Below are positions 45,145 to 53,308 of a DNA stretch of 64,000 bases, one piece after another. The position numbers and the translations under genes are program-made. How positions within the stretch are numbered: position 1 is the first letter of the stretch; the number at the start of each line of letters is the position of its first letter. The stretch spans positions 1 to 64,000 of the forward strand of contig JAISTR010000042.1 in assembly GCA_031272515.1 (NCBI GenBank). The letters are read 5' to 3'. The notes below the pieces were generated by a model. The model saw nothing but the letters and a program-made list of their open reading frames with translations, did no database searches and was not told the DNA's origin. This DNA is from Erysipelotrichaceae bacterium. GTDB lineage: Bacteria; Bacillota_I; Bacilli_A; Erysipelotrichales; Erysipelotrichaceae.

Positions 45145-46491
45145 ATGGAAATTACGACAGCCCTGTTGGCGGAATACATCGCCCAACGGAAAATTCAAAT
45201 CCTGCGCTCCCTGTTTGGGGAATACAACATCGTCAATCTGGCCGAGTGTGCCCAGGCACTTGGCATCGAGGACATCCTGTTTCTTTTGAAGATTTTGCCC
45301 AAGGACATCTCCGGTGCCCTGTTTTCCTATTTTTCGATTGAGAAGCAGCAGGAAGTGATTGAAATCTTCAACTCTGCGCAGATCAAGGAAATCCTCGACA
45401 ACCTGTTTACCGATGATATCACGGAAATGTTAAGTGATTTGCCGGCAAACCTGCAACGCAAGGTCCTGCAGGCGGTTTCGGCAGAAACCCGCAAGGAAAT
45501 CAACGAAATTCTGAGCTATCCGGAAAACGAAGCCGGCTCGCTGATGTCCACTGACTTTGTGGAGATCAAGAATACCGATACCATCAAAAAGGCAATCGAG
45601 CGCATCAAGCAGCAGGGCAAAATCGCCGAGACCGTGACCCAGTGCTATGTCATCGATGACAAGCGCCGTCTGGTAGGTGCCCTGGCCCTGCAGGATATCA
45701 TGTTTGAAAATCAGAAGGAGAAGGTTGCGGACCATATGGACAGCGATGTCATCTCCGTCTTAAACCATACTGACCAGGAAGAGGTCTCCCACACCATGCA
45801 GCGCTACGACCTGCTGGTGGTGCCGGTGGTCAATGATGAGAACTGCCTGATCGGGATCATTACCGTCGATGACATCATGGATGTCATCCAGGCGGAGGTG
45901 ACCGAGGACATCCATAAGATGGCCGCCATCCGGCCGCTGGATGATTCCTACCTCAAGGTCCCGGTGATGCATATGGCGATGAGCCGGGTGCCCTGGCTGC
46001 TGTTTTTGATGGTGTCGGCCACCCTGACCGGGATGATTTTGACCCGCTATGAAACGGTATTGGCAACGGTCCCAGCCCTGGCAGCCTTTGTGCCTACGAT
46101 CATGGGGACTGCCGGCAATGCCGGCCAGCAGTCCGCGGTCATGGTGATTCGCGGAATCTCTGTCGATGGCATGAAATTCTCCGATTTGTTTTCGGTTGTG
46201 AGCAAGGAATCCAAGATTTCTTTCTATATCGCCGGGATTTTGTTTCTGGTCTCGCTTTGCAGGTCGGTGTTTCTGCCGCCCAACGCTGCCTTGAATATTG
46301 CGGTAGTGGTTTCGGCAGCGATTGCCACAGCGATTCTCTTTGCGAATGTACTGGGGGGAATCCTGCCCTTGATTGCCCTGAAGCTGAAAGTGGACCCGGC
46401 GGCGATGGCTGCTCCGTTAATTACGACTATTGTGGATGGTGTCACCCTGGTGGTTTACTTCTTTCTCTGCACGGCATTTCTGGGCTTATAA
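45145..46491 (+). CDS. mgtE: Magnesium channel MgtE, copy 2
   Basis: A 448-residue tandem paralogue with the same N-domain, CBS pair (about 133-250), EVTEDIHKMAA connector and five helices. The signature reads FVPTIMGTAGNAGQQ, different from copy 1, and the pore Asp is conserved at Asp431. MgtE is a homodimer in known cases; two co-transcribed copies (GAGGTG ribosome site, eight-base gap) raise the possibility of a heterodimer or of two channels with different Mg2+ thresholds. Ends at a terminator shared with the tRNA cluster. Confidence 0.94.
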   Translation: MEITTALLAEYIAQRKIQILRSLFGEYNIVNLAECAQALGIEDILFLLKILPKDISGALFSYFSIEKQQEVIEIFNSAQIKEILDNLFTDDITEMLSDLPANLQRKVLQAVSAETRKEINEILSYPENEAGSLMSTDFVEIKNTDTIKKAIERIKQQGKIAETVTQCYVIDDKRRLVGALALQDIMFENQKEKVADHMDSDVISVLNHTDQEEVSHTMQRYDLLVVPVVNDENCLIGIITVDDIMDVIQAEVTEDIHKMAAIRPLDDSYLKVPVMHMAMSRVPWLLFLMVSATLTGMILTRYETVLATVPALAAFVPTIMGTAGNAGQQSAVMVIRGISVDGMKFSDLFSVVSKESKISFYIAGILFLVSLCRSVFLPPNAALNIAVVVSAAIATAILFANVLGGILPLIALKLKVDPAAMAAPLITTIVDGVTLVVYFFLCTAFLGL

Positions 46492-46521
46492 ACCGGGAAA
46501 ACTAAAAACAAACTGAATATA

Positions 46522-46565
46522 AAACACACAGGCCCTCGCGATTGCGAAGGCCTGTGTTCTATTTT
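46522..46565. terminator. Bidirectional terminator between mgtE2 and tRNA cluster
   Basis: Long stem ACACAGGCC with GGCCTGTGT plus inner CGC pairs. A-rich on the left and T-rich on the right, serving both convergent units. Confidence 0.85.
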
Positions 46566-46579
46566 GCTTAAAGTTTTCT

Positions 46580-46653
46580 TGGAGCAGATGAGGGGAATCG
46601 AACCCCCGTAGCAACCTTGGGAAGGTTGAGTTCTGCCATTGAACTACATCTGC
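46580..46653 (-). tRNA. tRNA-Gly (CCC)
   Basis: A 74-base cloverleaf on the minus strand with encoded CCA. The anticodon stem CAACC/GGTTG encloses TTCCCAA, anticodon CCC. Last gene of the four-tRNA unit. Confidence 0.93.
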
Positions 46654-46694
46654 GTATTGCCACGCTGGCGACGGTGTAAACCGGAACTGTCTTT

Positions 46695-46768
46695 TGGAGC
46701 AGGTGAGGGGAATTGAACCCCCGCTTCAACCTTGGCAAGGTCGTGTTCTACCACTGAACTACACCTGC
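46695..46768 (-). tRNA. tRNA-Gly (GCC)
   Basis: 74 bases with encoded CCA. The anticodon loop TTGCCAA gives GCC. Nearly identical in arms to the neighbouring tRNA-Gly(CCC), suggesting duplication. Confidence 0.95.
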
Positions 46769-46779
46769 ATCACTTTAAA

Positions 46780-46855
46780 TGGCGGTCCAGACGGGACTCG
46801 AACCCGCGATCTCCTCCGTGACAGGGAGGCATGTTAACCACTACACCACTGGACC
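46780..46855 (-). tRNA. tRNA-Asp (GUC)
   Basis: 76 bases. The acceptor GGTCCAG pairs with CTGGACC, CCA is encoded, and the anticodon loop CTGTCAC gives GTC. Confidence 0.95.
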
Positions 46856-46875
46856 AGCTGCACTTAATTTGAATT

Positions 46876-46966
46876 TGGCGGAGAAGGAGGGACTCGAACC
46901 CTCGCACCGGTCTCCCGATCTAGCACGTTAGCAGTGTGCCCTCTTCACCAACTTGAGTACTTCTCC
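46876..46966 (-). tRNA. tRNA-Ser (GCU)
   Basis: 91-base class II tRNA with a long variable arm and encoded CCA. The loop CTGCTAA gives anticodon GCT. First gene of the cluster. Confidence 0.94.
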
Positions 46967-46988
46967 AAATCTTTGACAGTGCTTTACT

Positions 46989-47017
46989 ATATTACCATAG
47001 CCAAAGCGCTTTGACAA
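46989..47017 (-). promoter_or_regulatory. tRNA cluster promoter TTGTCA / TAATAT (minus)
   Basis: On the minus strand TTGTCA (47012-47017), a 17-base spacer and TAATAT (46989-46994) with a TGG extension, about 22 bases before tRNA-Ser. Confidence 0.75.
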
Positions 47018-47033
47018 GGGGTTTTCACCCAGA

Positions 47034-47080
47034 AAAGACCGGCGGGATTTGCGGCTTTTTAGTTCCGCAACCCCGCCGGC
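47034..47080 (-). terminator. Terminator after deoD
   Basis: Long GC-rich stem CCGGCGGG(G)TTGCGG with the matching CCGCAAATCCCGCCGG on the minus strand, followed by TCTTTTC. Confidence 0.8.
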
Positions 47081-47093
47081 AAGACGTCTTGAA

Positions 47094-47813
47094 TTATTGC
47101 TTCGCCGCAAACTCCAGGGCAATTTCCATCATGTTGGTGAAGGTGTTCTGACGCTCTTCAGCGGTGGTTTCAATATGGTCGACCAGCGAATCGGAGATGG
47201 TCAGGATACAGGCGCCTTTCTTGCCAGTCACTTTGGCATTGCAGAAGAGGGCGAACGATTCCATCTCAACACAGGCACAGCCGAACTTGTTGACGATGTC
47301 ATCGAAATAATCGGGAGCGGCGCCAACCCGGTAGAAAACATCACTGGAATGGGTGTTGGTACGCACGACCGGAATGCCAAGCTCCTTGGCACAATCCGCC
47401 AAAGCTTCTGTCAATTCCTTGTCCGGATAGGTCATGTCGCCTTCATAGCCGCAGCAGGTCTTGGCATAGCTGGATTCACTCCAGGCACCATCGACCAAAA
47501 CCACATCCAGGACCTTGGCTTTGTCGGTGTAGGCACCGGCAGAACCCAAACGGATGATGTTGTCGACATCGTATTGGGTAAAGAGTTCATAAGAGTAAAT
47601 GCCGATGGAGGGCATGCCCATGCCCGAGCCCATCACGGACACCGGTTTGCCTTTGTAGGTACCGGTGTATCCGAACATATTGCGGATCGAGTTGAACTGT
47701 ACGACATCTTTCAAATACGTATCGGCGATAAATTTCGCCCGTAATGGATCCCCCGGCATCAGGACGGTCTTGGCGATCATCCCTTTTTCAGCAGCATTGT
47801 GTGGTGTTGACAT
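47094..47813 (-). CDS. deoD: Purine nucleoside phosphorylase (DeoD type)
   Basis: A 239-residue enzyme that splits purine (deoxy)nucleosides with phosphate to base and (deoxy)ribose-1-phosphate. The N-terminal MPGDPLRAKFIAD phosphate-binding loop, SGMGMPSIGIYSYEL, RLGSAGAY, VEMESFAL and the catalytic SDSL region are typical of the hexameric DeoD type. GGAG precedes the ATG, and an extended -10 (TGA TATAAT, minus) lies at 47845-47853. It is the catabolic partner of the guanine deaminase encoded downstream on the other strand. Confidence 0.96.
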   Translation of the reverse strand: MSTPHNAAEKGMIAKTVLMPGDPLRAKFIADTYLKDVVQFNSIRNMFGYTGTYKGKPVSVMGSGMGMPSIGIYSYELFTQYDVDNIIRLGSAGAYTDKAKVLDVVLVDGAWSESSYAKTCCGYEGDMTYPDKELTEALADCAKELGIPVVRTNTHSSDVFYRVGAAPDYFDDIVNKFGCACVEMESFALFCNAKVTGKKGACILTISDSLVDHIETTAEERQNTFTNMMEIALEFAAKQ

Positions 47814-47844
47814 TGAATTTTTTCTCCTTTTTTTGTCTGTCTAA

Positions 47845-47853
47845 ATTATATCA
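47845..47853 (-). promoter_or_regulatory. Extended -10 of deoD (minus)
   Basis: Minus-strand TGA plus TATAAT, about 30 bases before the deoD ATG. Confidence 0.55.
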
Positions 47854-47910
47854 TAGCCACCTCTTCCTGAAAGGGGAATGTGTTGTCGGAAAGACTGAAA
47901 TATTGTATAA

Positions 47911-49086
47911 ATGAGAATGATGAAGCGACCCTCATTGACAAAGATGATCCTGATTGTGGCTTTACTGCTGACGCTCTTTGGCACCGGTATTTTGTATGTC
48001 GCCTTTAAAGTGCTCTTCTGGCTGCAGCTGGTTTTCACCCAAGTAAATCCGTGTGTGTATTTCCTTTTGGCAGGCTTATGGATTGTTATTCTGGTGCTGC
48101 CGCTATTGCCAATTGCTTTATCATTCAAAAAAACTCTGGCCTGGCTTAACGGGCTTTTAATGGGGATGATTTTCTATCTGCTGTTGTTTTTTCTGTTATC
48201 CGATTTGTTGTTGGGCTTTTTTAAACTGGTCAGACTTATACCCGCACCGCTTCCAGATAGCATCACAATCAGCACCGGTTGGGTGATCATGGTACTGACA
48301 GCCAGCTTACTTTTATATGGGGTCTATAACGCCAGGCAAATCAAACAGAAATCCTATAAACTAACAATCCCGCACAAAGAAACCACACTGGATCATCTCA
48401 ACATCGTTTTGATTTCCGACCTGCACCTGGGACACTTGAATGATGCCGCCTGGGTTAAAAAAATCGTCACCAAAATCAATGCCATTCATCCGGATTTGGT
48501 TTTGATGGCTGGAGATCTGTTCAATGACAATTTCAATGCGATCACAAACCCGGATCAAATACAGACCAGTTTCAAAAGCATCCAAAGCGCCTTTGGTGTG
48601 TATGCCTGCATGGGTAACCACGATGGCGGCAGCACATTTAAAAATATGCTGGACTTTCTGGCGCGAAGCGATATAAAAGTGCTGCAGGATGAATGCGCAA
48701 AGCTGGATAACAGGTTTTTAATTTTGGGAAGAACAGAATCCTCTCCCATAGGTAAACAGTCAGAGCCAAGAAAAGAGCTCCCTGCACTGATGGCAAAACT
48801 GGATACCCGTTTGCCCGTCATTGTTTTGGACCATAATCCCGGCAATATTCAGGAATATGGCAGACCATTCGACTTGATTCTTTGCGGGCATACGCATGAA
48901 GGCCAGCTGTTTCCAATCAACCTGATTGTGTCACTTTTATATGAGGTTTCCTATGGGTACCATCAAAAAGACAGCCATTCGCCACACGTGATTGTCACCT
49001 CTGGAGCCGGGGTATGGGGCATGCCGCTAAGAAGCGGCTCCCATAACGAGATTGTCTGTATTCATGTACGCTTTAAGCAAGCGTAA
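47911..49086 (+). CDS. Membrane-anchored metallophosphoesterase (YkuE-like)
   Basis: A calcineurin-like phosphoesterase of up to 391 residues. Four N-terminal helices (about 8-140) anchor it. The catalytic domain has ISDLHLGH (Asp/His pair), MAGDLFND, GNHDGG and CGHTHEGQLFP, giving the full five-motif metal site; the GHTHEGQ form is common in YkuE-like enzymes that act on lipid or cell-wall pyrophosphates. ATGs at 47911, 47917 and 47920 are possible; TATAAA at 47906-47911 lies so close that the transcript may be leaderless from 47920. Confidence 0.88.
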   Translation: MRMMKRPSLTKMILIVALLLTLFGTGILYVAFKVLFWLQLVFTQVNPCVYFLLAGLWIVILVLPLLPIALSFKKTLAWLNGLLMGMIFYLLLFFLLSDLLLGFFKLVRLIPAPLPDSITISTGWVIMVLTASLLLYGVYNARQIKQKSYKLTIPHKETTLDHLNIVLISDLHLGHLNDAAWVKKIVTKINAIHPDLVLMAGDLFNDNFNAITNPDQIQTSFKSIQSAFGVYACMGNHDGGSTFKNMLDFLARSDIKVLQDECAKLDNRFLILGRTESSPIGKQSEPRKELPALMAKLDTRLPVIVLDHNPGNIQEYGRPFDLILCGHTHEGQLFPINLIVSLLYEVSYGYHQKDSHSPHVIVTSGAGVWGMPLRSGSHNEIVCIHVRFKQA

Positions 49087-49158
49087 ACTGCTTTATCGCT
49101 TGAGTTTCAAAGCGGTTTACCGGATAATACAATTAAGCAAATACCACAAGGAGAACTT

Positions 49159-50436
49159 ATGAAACTCTATCAGGGAAATATTTTGACCACCCCCGCTCTG
49201 GGCGAACTTACCGCGATTGAAAGAGGGATCATTGCGGTGGATGAAGAAGGGGTGATTGCCGGGGTATATGAAACCATACCCCAACAATACCGGGACTTGG
49301 AAATCACCGATTTCGGCGATCAGCTTATCATACCGGGCTTCTGTGATTTGCATCTGCACTCCAGCCAGGCACCGATCCAGGGCCTGGGGCATGATGAGGA
49401 TGGGACCTGGTTTACCAAGTACTGCTATCCGATTGAAAAAAAATATGACGATTTGCCCTATGCCCATAAAATCAACCGGGATTTGATTGAGAACCTGTAC
49501 AAGCATGGCATCCTGCATGCCAACATCATGACCACTACCAACTATGCTTCGCTGATGGATTTGTTTGAGCAGTATGTAAATAGCGGCTTATGTGCCACCA
49601 TCGGCAAGATGAACTCCGATTATCCGGCCTTCGGCACTGCCAATGAGGACACTAAGACCTCCATCAAAGAGACCCGGGAATTCATCAAAGAGACCAAGGG
49701 CAAAAGCCCAAGGGTACAGCCCTGCCTGGCACCGGAGTTTGTGCCGGCTTTAAGCAGCGAAGTGATGTCGTTTCTGGGAGAGTTTGCGAAAGAAGAGCAG
49801 CTGAAGGTGCACTCCCATATGTGTGAAGGGGACTTTGATAACGAGATGGTCGCGAAGCGTTTTCGTAAGGAAAAGCTCTATGGCAGGGTCTATGAGCGCT
49901 TCGGCTTATTTGGCGATACGCCTACCGTGATGGCGCACTGCATCACCATCACCCCAGAGGAAATAGACTTAATGGCCAAGAAGGGGGTATTTCTGGCGCA
50001 TTGTGCCAATTCCATCCTCAACAGTCCCTCAGACCGGGAACTATTGGCCATACGCCGCTTTATCGACGCCGGGGTGCCGGTTGGCTTAGCCAGCGACAGC
50101 GGCGGCTCCTTTACCCTGTCAATGCTGGAAACGATGCGCTCCGCCATCTTTATCTCCAAGCAGGTCAAAGGCTACAAGGCCTTTAGTGCCCTTGAGGTCT
50201 TCTATCTGGCGACCAAAAGCGGCGGTGCCTTCTTTGAAAAAACCGGGGCGATTGAGCCGGGTTACTTCTTTGATGCCCTAATCGTGGATGACAAGCGGCT
50301 TTGTCGCTTCGAGGAGGTGTCCTACACCCTGCAAGAGCGTCTGACCCGCTTTGTCTATTGCGGCGAGGCCCAGGATATCACCCACCGCTATGTACACGGA
50401 CAAAAACTCTGTCTGAAAAGTGAGTTTCCCGTATGA
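49159..50436 (+). CDS. guaD: Guanine deaminase-like amidohydrolase
   Basis: A 425-residue amidohydrolase matching guanine deaminases: PGFCDLHLHSSQAPIQGLG with His65 and His67, WFTKYCYPIE, a zinc-ligand His in HSHMCEGDF, VMAHCITI and the catalytic ASDSGGS. The probable reaction is guanine to xanthine plus ammonia. Some residues around the base-binding site differ from well-known GuaD, so a related deaminase is possible. AAGGAG precedes the ATG. It overlaps the next gene by four bases (ATGA) and lies near deoD, which supports purine salvage. Confidence 0.82.
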   Translation: MKLYQGNILTTPALGELTAIERGIIAVDEEGVIAGVYETIPQQYRDLEITDFGDQLIIPGFCDLHLHSSQAPIQGLGHDEDGTWFTKYCYPIEKKYDDLPYAHKINRDLIENLYKHGILHANIMTTTNYASLMDLFEQYVNSGLCATIGKMNSDYPAFGTANEDTKTSIKETREFIKETKGKSPRVQPCLAPEFVPALSSEVMSFLGEFAKEEQLKVHSHMCEGDFDNEMVAKRFRKEKLYGRVYERFGLFGDTPTVMAHCITITPEEIDLMAKKGVFLAHCANSILNSPSDRELLAIRRFIDAGVPVGLASDSGGSFTLSMLETMRSAIFISKQVKGYKAFSALEVFYLATKSGGAFFEKTGAIEPGYFFDALIVDDKRLCRFEEVSYTLQERLTRFVYCGEAQDITHRYVHGQKLCLKSEFPV

Positions 50437-51941
50437 ACTATTACCTGGGAATCGATGTCGGGACTTCCCTTTCCAAAGGGGTTTTGATTGATCAAAGCGG
50501 TACACTCATCAGCAGTGCGGAAGTCGCCCACGAAGTACAAAACCCCAAACCGGGATACTATGAGATGGATGCGGACAAAGTCTGGTGGCATGACACCTGC
50601 CAGCTTTGTAAGAGTTTACTAAAGCAGTCCAAAATTTCTCCCCAGGATATCAAAGGGGTGGGACTGAGTGCCTGCTCCCCCTGTGTTTTGCCGGTGGATG
50701 ACAAGGGCAGGCCGCTGCGTCCGGGAATCCTTTATGGCATCGACAGCCGGGCAATGCCCCAGATTGAAGCGATGAAAAGCTACTATGGCGAAAGGGCCAA
50801 AGAGCTCTTTCGCGGGCAGGAGATCTGTACCTCGGATGTGATGCCCAAGATCCTTTGGATTAAGGAAAACGAACCGGAAGTCTTTGATCAGACCGCAAAG
50901 TTTCTGACCGCTTCTTCCTATATGACCTATAAGCTCACCGGGCAGATGGTTCTGGACCGCTTTGTCGCCCGCAGTTTTTATATGCCCTGCTATAAAGAAG
51001 ACCTCAGTATCGACCCTGACCTTTGCCAAGAGCTGTACTGTAGGCCAGACCAACTGCCCAAAGCCTTGGAGGGCTATCAGATTGCCGGTACAATAACCCA
51101 GGAAGCTGCAAAGGCAACCGGGCTGGCTGTCGGCACCCCGGTTTTACCGGGGAGTGATGACTCTGCGGCTGAGGCTGTAAGCACCGGGGTATTAACCAAT
51201 GGGGATCTGATGATTCAGCTGGGCTCCACCATGTATATGATCTATTGCACAGACCAATTATTCTCTGATAACAGGCTCTGGAATGGCGATTATTTAAGCA
51301 GGGGCAGCTATTGCATCAGCGGCGGTACCAACAGCTGCGGCAGTCTGACCCGCTGGCTGCGGGACACTTTGTGCTTTGATTTGTTAGAGCAAGAGCAGCA
51401 GGGGGGAGAGAATGCCTATCAGGCGATGGCAAAACTTGCAACAGCGATAGAGCCTGGCAGTGATGGCATCATTTTGTTACCTTATTTGGCTGGCGAGCGC
51501 ACCCCGCTAAACGACCCCCTGGCCAAGGGTTTGTTGTTTGGCTTAAGCGACCGCCATAGCCGCGCGCATATCATACGCGCTGGCTATGAGGCCGTCGCCT
51601 TCAGCATCGCCCAGCATCTCGACATCCTAAAACAGCACGGGGCGTTGATCGAAGAGCTTTTTGTGAGCGGCGGCGGGGCTTTGAATGCACTTTGGTGTCA
51701 GATTATTGCCGATGTCTGCGGAGTGCGGGTCAAGTGTGCGAAAGTGACCATCGGTGCCAGCTATGGCGATGCCTTGATGGCTTTGGTGGGGGAAAAGGGA
51801 AACCCGCAGACTTTGAAAGAAATGATTCAGGTCGACAAAGTCTATTTGCCCAATCAAGATCTTTATGACCGTTATCAAAGCATCAAGCAGCGCTTTACAA
51901 GACTCTACCTCGCTACCAAAGATCTCATGCATGAATCCTGA
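50433..51941 (+). CDS. FGGY-family carbohydrate kinase (xylulokinase-like)
   Basis: A 502-residue sugar kinase with the N-terminal LGIDVGTSLSKGVLID, the C-terminal FVSGGGALNALWCQIIADV, and the middle PYLAGERTPLNDPLAKGLLFG block of xylulokinase-like FGGY enzymes. It would phosphorylate a ketose or sugar alcohol with ATP; the sugar is not predictable. Its ATG overlaps the guanine deaminase stop, so they are translated together. Pairing of a purine deaminase with a pentulose kinase is unusual. Confidence 0.82.
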   Translation: MNYYLGIDVGTSLSKGVLIDQSGTLISSAEVAHEVQNPKPGYYEMDADKVWWHDTCQLCKSLLKQSKISPQDIKGVGLSACSPCVLPVDDKGRPLRPGILYGIDSRAMPQIEAMKSYYGERAKELFRGQEICTSDVMPKILWIKENEPEVFDQTAKFLTASSYMTYKLTGQMVLDRFVARSFYMPCYKEDLSIDPDLCQELYCRPDQLPKALEGYQIAGTITQEAAKATGLAVGTPVLPGSDDSAAEAVSTGVLTNGDLMIQLGSTMYMIYCTDQLFSDNRLWNGDYLSRGSYCISGGTNSCGSLTRWLRDTLCFDLLEQEQQGGENAYQAMAKLATAIEPGSDGIILLPYLAGERTPLNDPLAKGLLFGLSDRHSRAHIIRAGYEAVAFSIAQHLDILKQHGALIEELFVSGGGALNALWCQIIADVCGVRVKCAKVTIGASYGDALMALVGEKGNPQTLKEMIQVDKVYLPNQDLYDRYQSIKQRFTRLYLATKDLMHES

Positions 51942-51942
51942 T

Positions 51943-51961
51943 TGTGAAAAAATTTTCACAA
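51943..51961. repeat. A/T-rich hairpin after FGGY kinase gene
   Basis: Inverted repeat TGTGAAAA with TTTTCACA directly after the stop. It lacks a T-run, so it could be a weak terminator or an operator. Confidence 0.4.
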
Positions 51962-52075
51962 AACTTGATTTTTCATAAAAAAAGTGGCGGAACTTCAAAA
52001 ATAAGCGGTACGCTTTTTGCGCGCTTCGTGTAGAATAGAGGAAAGATCTGTGGGAAGATCAGAGAAGAGGGCAAG

Positions 52076-52186
52076 ATGTACGAGATTGTTGTCACCGGGG
52101 CCACCAACGAGACTACGACCTGGTTGAGCCTGGGGCTGTTGGCAGGGGGCGTCCTGATTTGGTTTCTCGCCAAAAAAAGGGCATAA
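52076..52186 (+). CDS. 36-residue single-helix peptide resembling a sorting-signal tail
   Basis: A short frame of 36 residues. The first 15 are polar (IVVTGATNETTT), then an 18-residue hydrophobic stretch WLSLGLLAGGVLIWFLA and the basic end KKRA. This is the layout of a sortase anchor tail, but the LPxTG motif is reduced to VTGA and there is no secreted domain. AGAGGG lies five bases before the ATG. An extended -10-like TG TAGAAT (52029-52036), a GATCT/AGATC inverted repeat in the leader and a terminator right after the stop argue for a genuine transcript. The function is unknown: a decayed surface-protein tail, a small membrane peptide or a toxin-like peptide are options. Confidence 0.5.
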   Translation: MYEIVVTGATNETTTWLSLGLLAGGVLIWFLAKKRA

Positions 52187-52187
52187 A

Positions 52188-52211
52188 AAAAGTGTTTCGC
52201 ACACTTTTTTT
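52188..52211. terminator. Bidirectional terminator
   Basis: Stem AAAAGTGT/ACACTTTT with loop TTCGC and T/A tracts on both sides, between the 36-residue frame and the convergent 52214-52708 gene. Confidence 0.88.
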
Positions 52212-52213
52212 CT

Positions 52214-52708
52214 TCACTTCTTCTTCGCAAAGGGATTTCTGAATTTGAACTTGGCGTTCTTGTTTTTTTCCTTTTGAATCGCCAGGGCTTCCTTTTCGGG
52301 TATGACCTTGTTGAGGGCGGTGTAGGCCTTGCGTATTTGGAAGGTGGTCACATAGAGGGCGCCTTTGTTGGTAAGAAACTCAATCGCATCCGCTCCGGAG
52401 TTGCCCTGCTTGTTGGTCCACTGGTTGATCTCTGTATAGGGCAGCACCAGCTGTTCGGGCTGGTTTTGATTCTGCAGTAATACCACGCCATCCGCTCTTA
52501 CTTCCATCACCGCAAAATCCTTGATGACATAATAGACAAAAATTGCGGCTGCCAGAAAGAACACACCAATCAGAATCGTCCAGATATTCCATACCGCAAT
52601 CAAGGCAATGCCCAATAAGCCGCAAACCACAATCGAGAGCTTTGGTTTATACATGATTGTCGCAATCAAATCAGAGGAAAGGATTTTTTCGTTTTCGGTT
52701 TCGCTCAT
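52214..52708 (-). CDS. Hypothetical two-helix membrane protein with PH-like domain
   Basis: A 164-residue protein. Two helices (about 25-65) are followed by a beta-rich segment (VRADGVVLLQNQNQPEQLVL, IEFLTNKGALYVTTF) and a helical, very basic tail (KEKNKNAKFKFRNPFAKKK). The architecture resembles bacterial PH-domain membrane proteins. ATG 52708 is used with GAGG six bases upstream; an ATG at 52735 lies inside the promoter. The function is unknown. Its divergent neighbour at 52799 has a similar two-helix plus beta plan. Confidence 0.65.
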   Translation of the reverse strand: MSETENEKILSSDLIATIMYKPKLSIVVCGLLGIALIAVWNIWTILIGVFFLAAAIFVYYVIKDFAVMEVRADGVVLLQNQNQPEQLVLPYTEINQWTNKQGNSGADAIEFLTNKGALYVTTFQIRKAYTALNKVIPEKEALAIQKEKNKNAKFKFRNPFAKKK

Positions 52709-52733
52709 GAGAACCTCACTTTTCTGCCCGCTC

Positions 52734-52766
52734 ATTATAGCATGTACCCGCAGACTTTGCTATAAT
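52734..52766. promoter_or_regulatory. Mirror-image divergent extended -10 promoters
   Basis: Plus strand TGCTATAAT at 52758-52766 and minus strand TGCTATAAT at 52742-52734 form an inverted repeat with a 15-base centre. They would fire in opposite directions toward 52799 and 52708, so polymerases would compete. Confidence 0.6.
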
Positions 52767-52798
52767 GATTAAGCGAATTCTAGAAACGAGGTTTACCA

Positions 52799-53308
52799 AT
52801 GACAACGATCCTGGCAGCTTTGGCTTTGGGGGTATTCAGCCTTGTAATGGCCATCGTGCAATTGCGGCGCTATCGTGAGGCTTTGAAAAAAGCCAATACG
52901 AACGACAACTTTCAGCTCTACGATTATTCCCGCAATTTTCTACTCATGATTGGGGCGATGATGGTCTTTGATGCGATTGGGTTCTATCTGGGTTTCACCC
53001 AAAAGGATGAGACCAACATCGCCTTATCCATCGTTCTGCTTTTTCTGTTACTATCCACCTTTATTCAGACCTTTGTGGCTTCCCGGCTTTACTACAACAA
53101 CACGACCTGTTTCTATAACGGCAAGCCCTACCGTTATAAAAACATCAAGGAATTTGGCCGCAAGTCGGGCCTGCCTTTCTCGCGGATGCAGATGATTCTT
53201 TATACCGGCGAGAAAGTGCTGATCCATAAGAAGGCAGCTGACAAGATTTTGGAAATGATGGAATTAAGAGCCCAGGAAAAACTGGAGAGAAAGGGGAAGA
53301 AAGCATGA
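52799..53308 (+). CDS. Hypothetical three-helix membrane protein
   Basis: A 169-residue protein with helices near 2-22, 46-66 and 75-98, then a soluble tail (YRYKNIKEFGRKSGLPFSRMQM and on) that ends in a basic helix. Not recognised. Its ATG lies about 32 bases after an extended -10. The stop overlaps the nagA start by four bases, so it is the first gene of a nagA unit. It may be a partner of the divergent PH-like gene, but only position supports this. Confidence 0.62.
   Translation: MTTILAALALGVFSLVMAIVQLRRYREALKKANTNDNFQLYDYSRNFLLMIGAMMVFDAIGFYLGFTQKDETNIALSIVLLFLLLSTFIQTFVASRLYYNNTTCFYNGKPYRYKNIKEFGRKSGLPFSRMQMILYTGEKVLIHKKAADKILEMMELRAQEKLERKGKKA

Noticed and set aside
44740-46170. Loss of the pore Asp in the second MgtE (PTIMGT versus PMLMDT)
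   Set aside because: That Asp is not the pore residue. The known pore Asp lies in the last helix and is present in both copies (Asp430 and Asp431).
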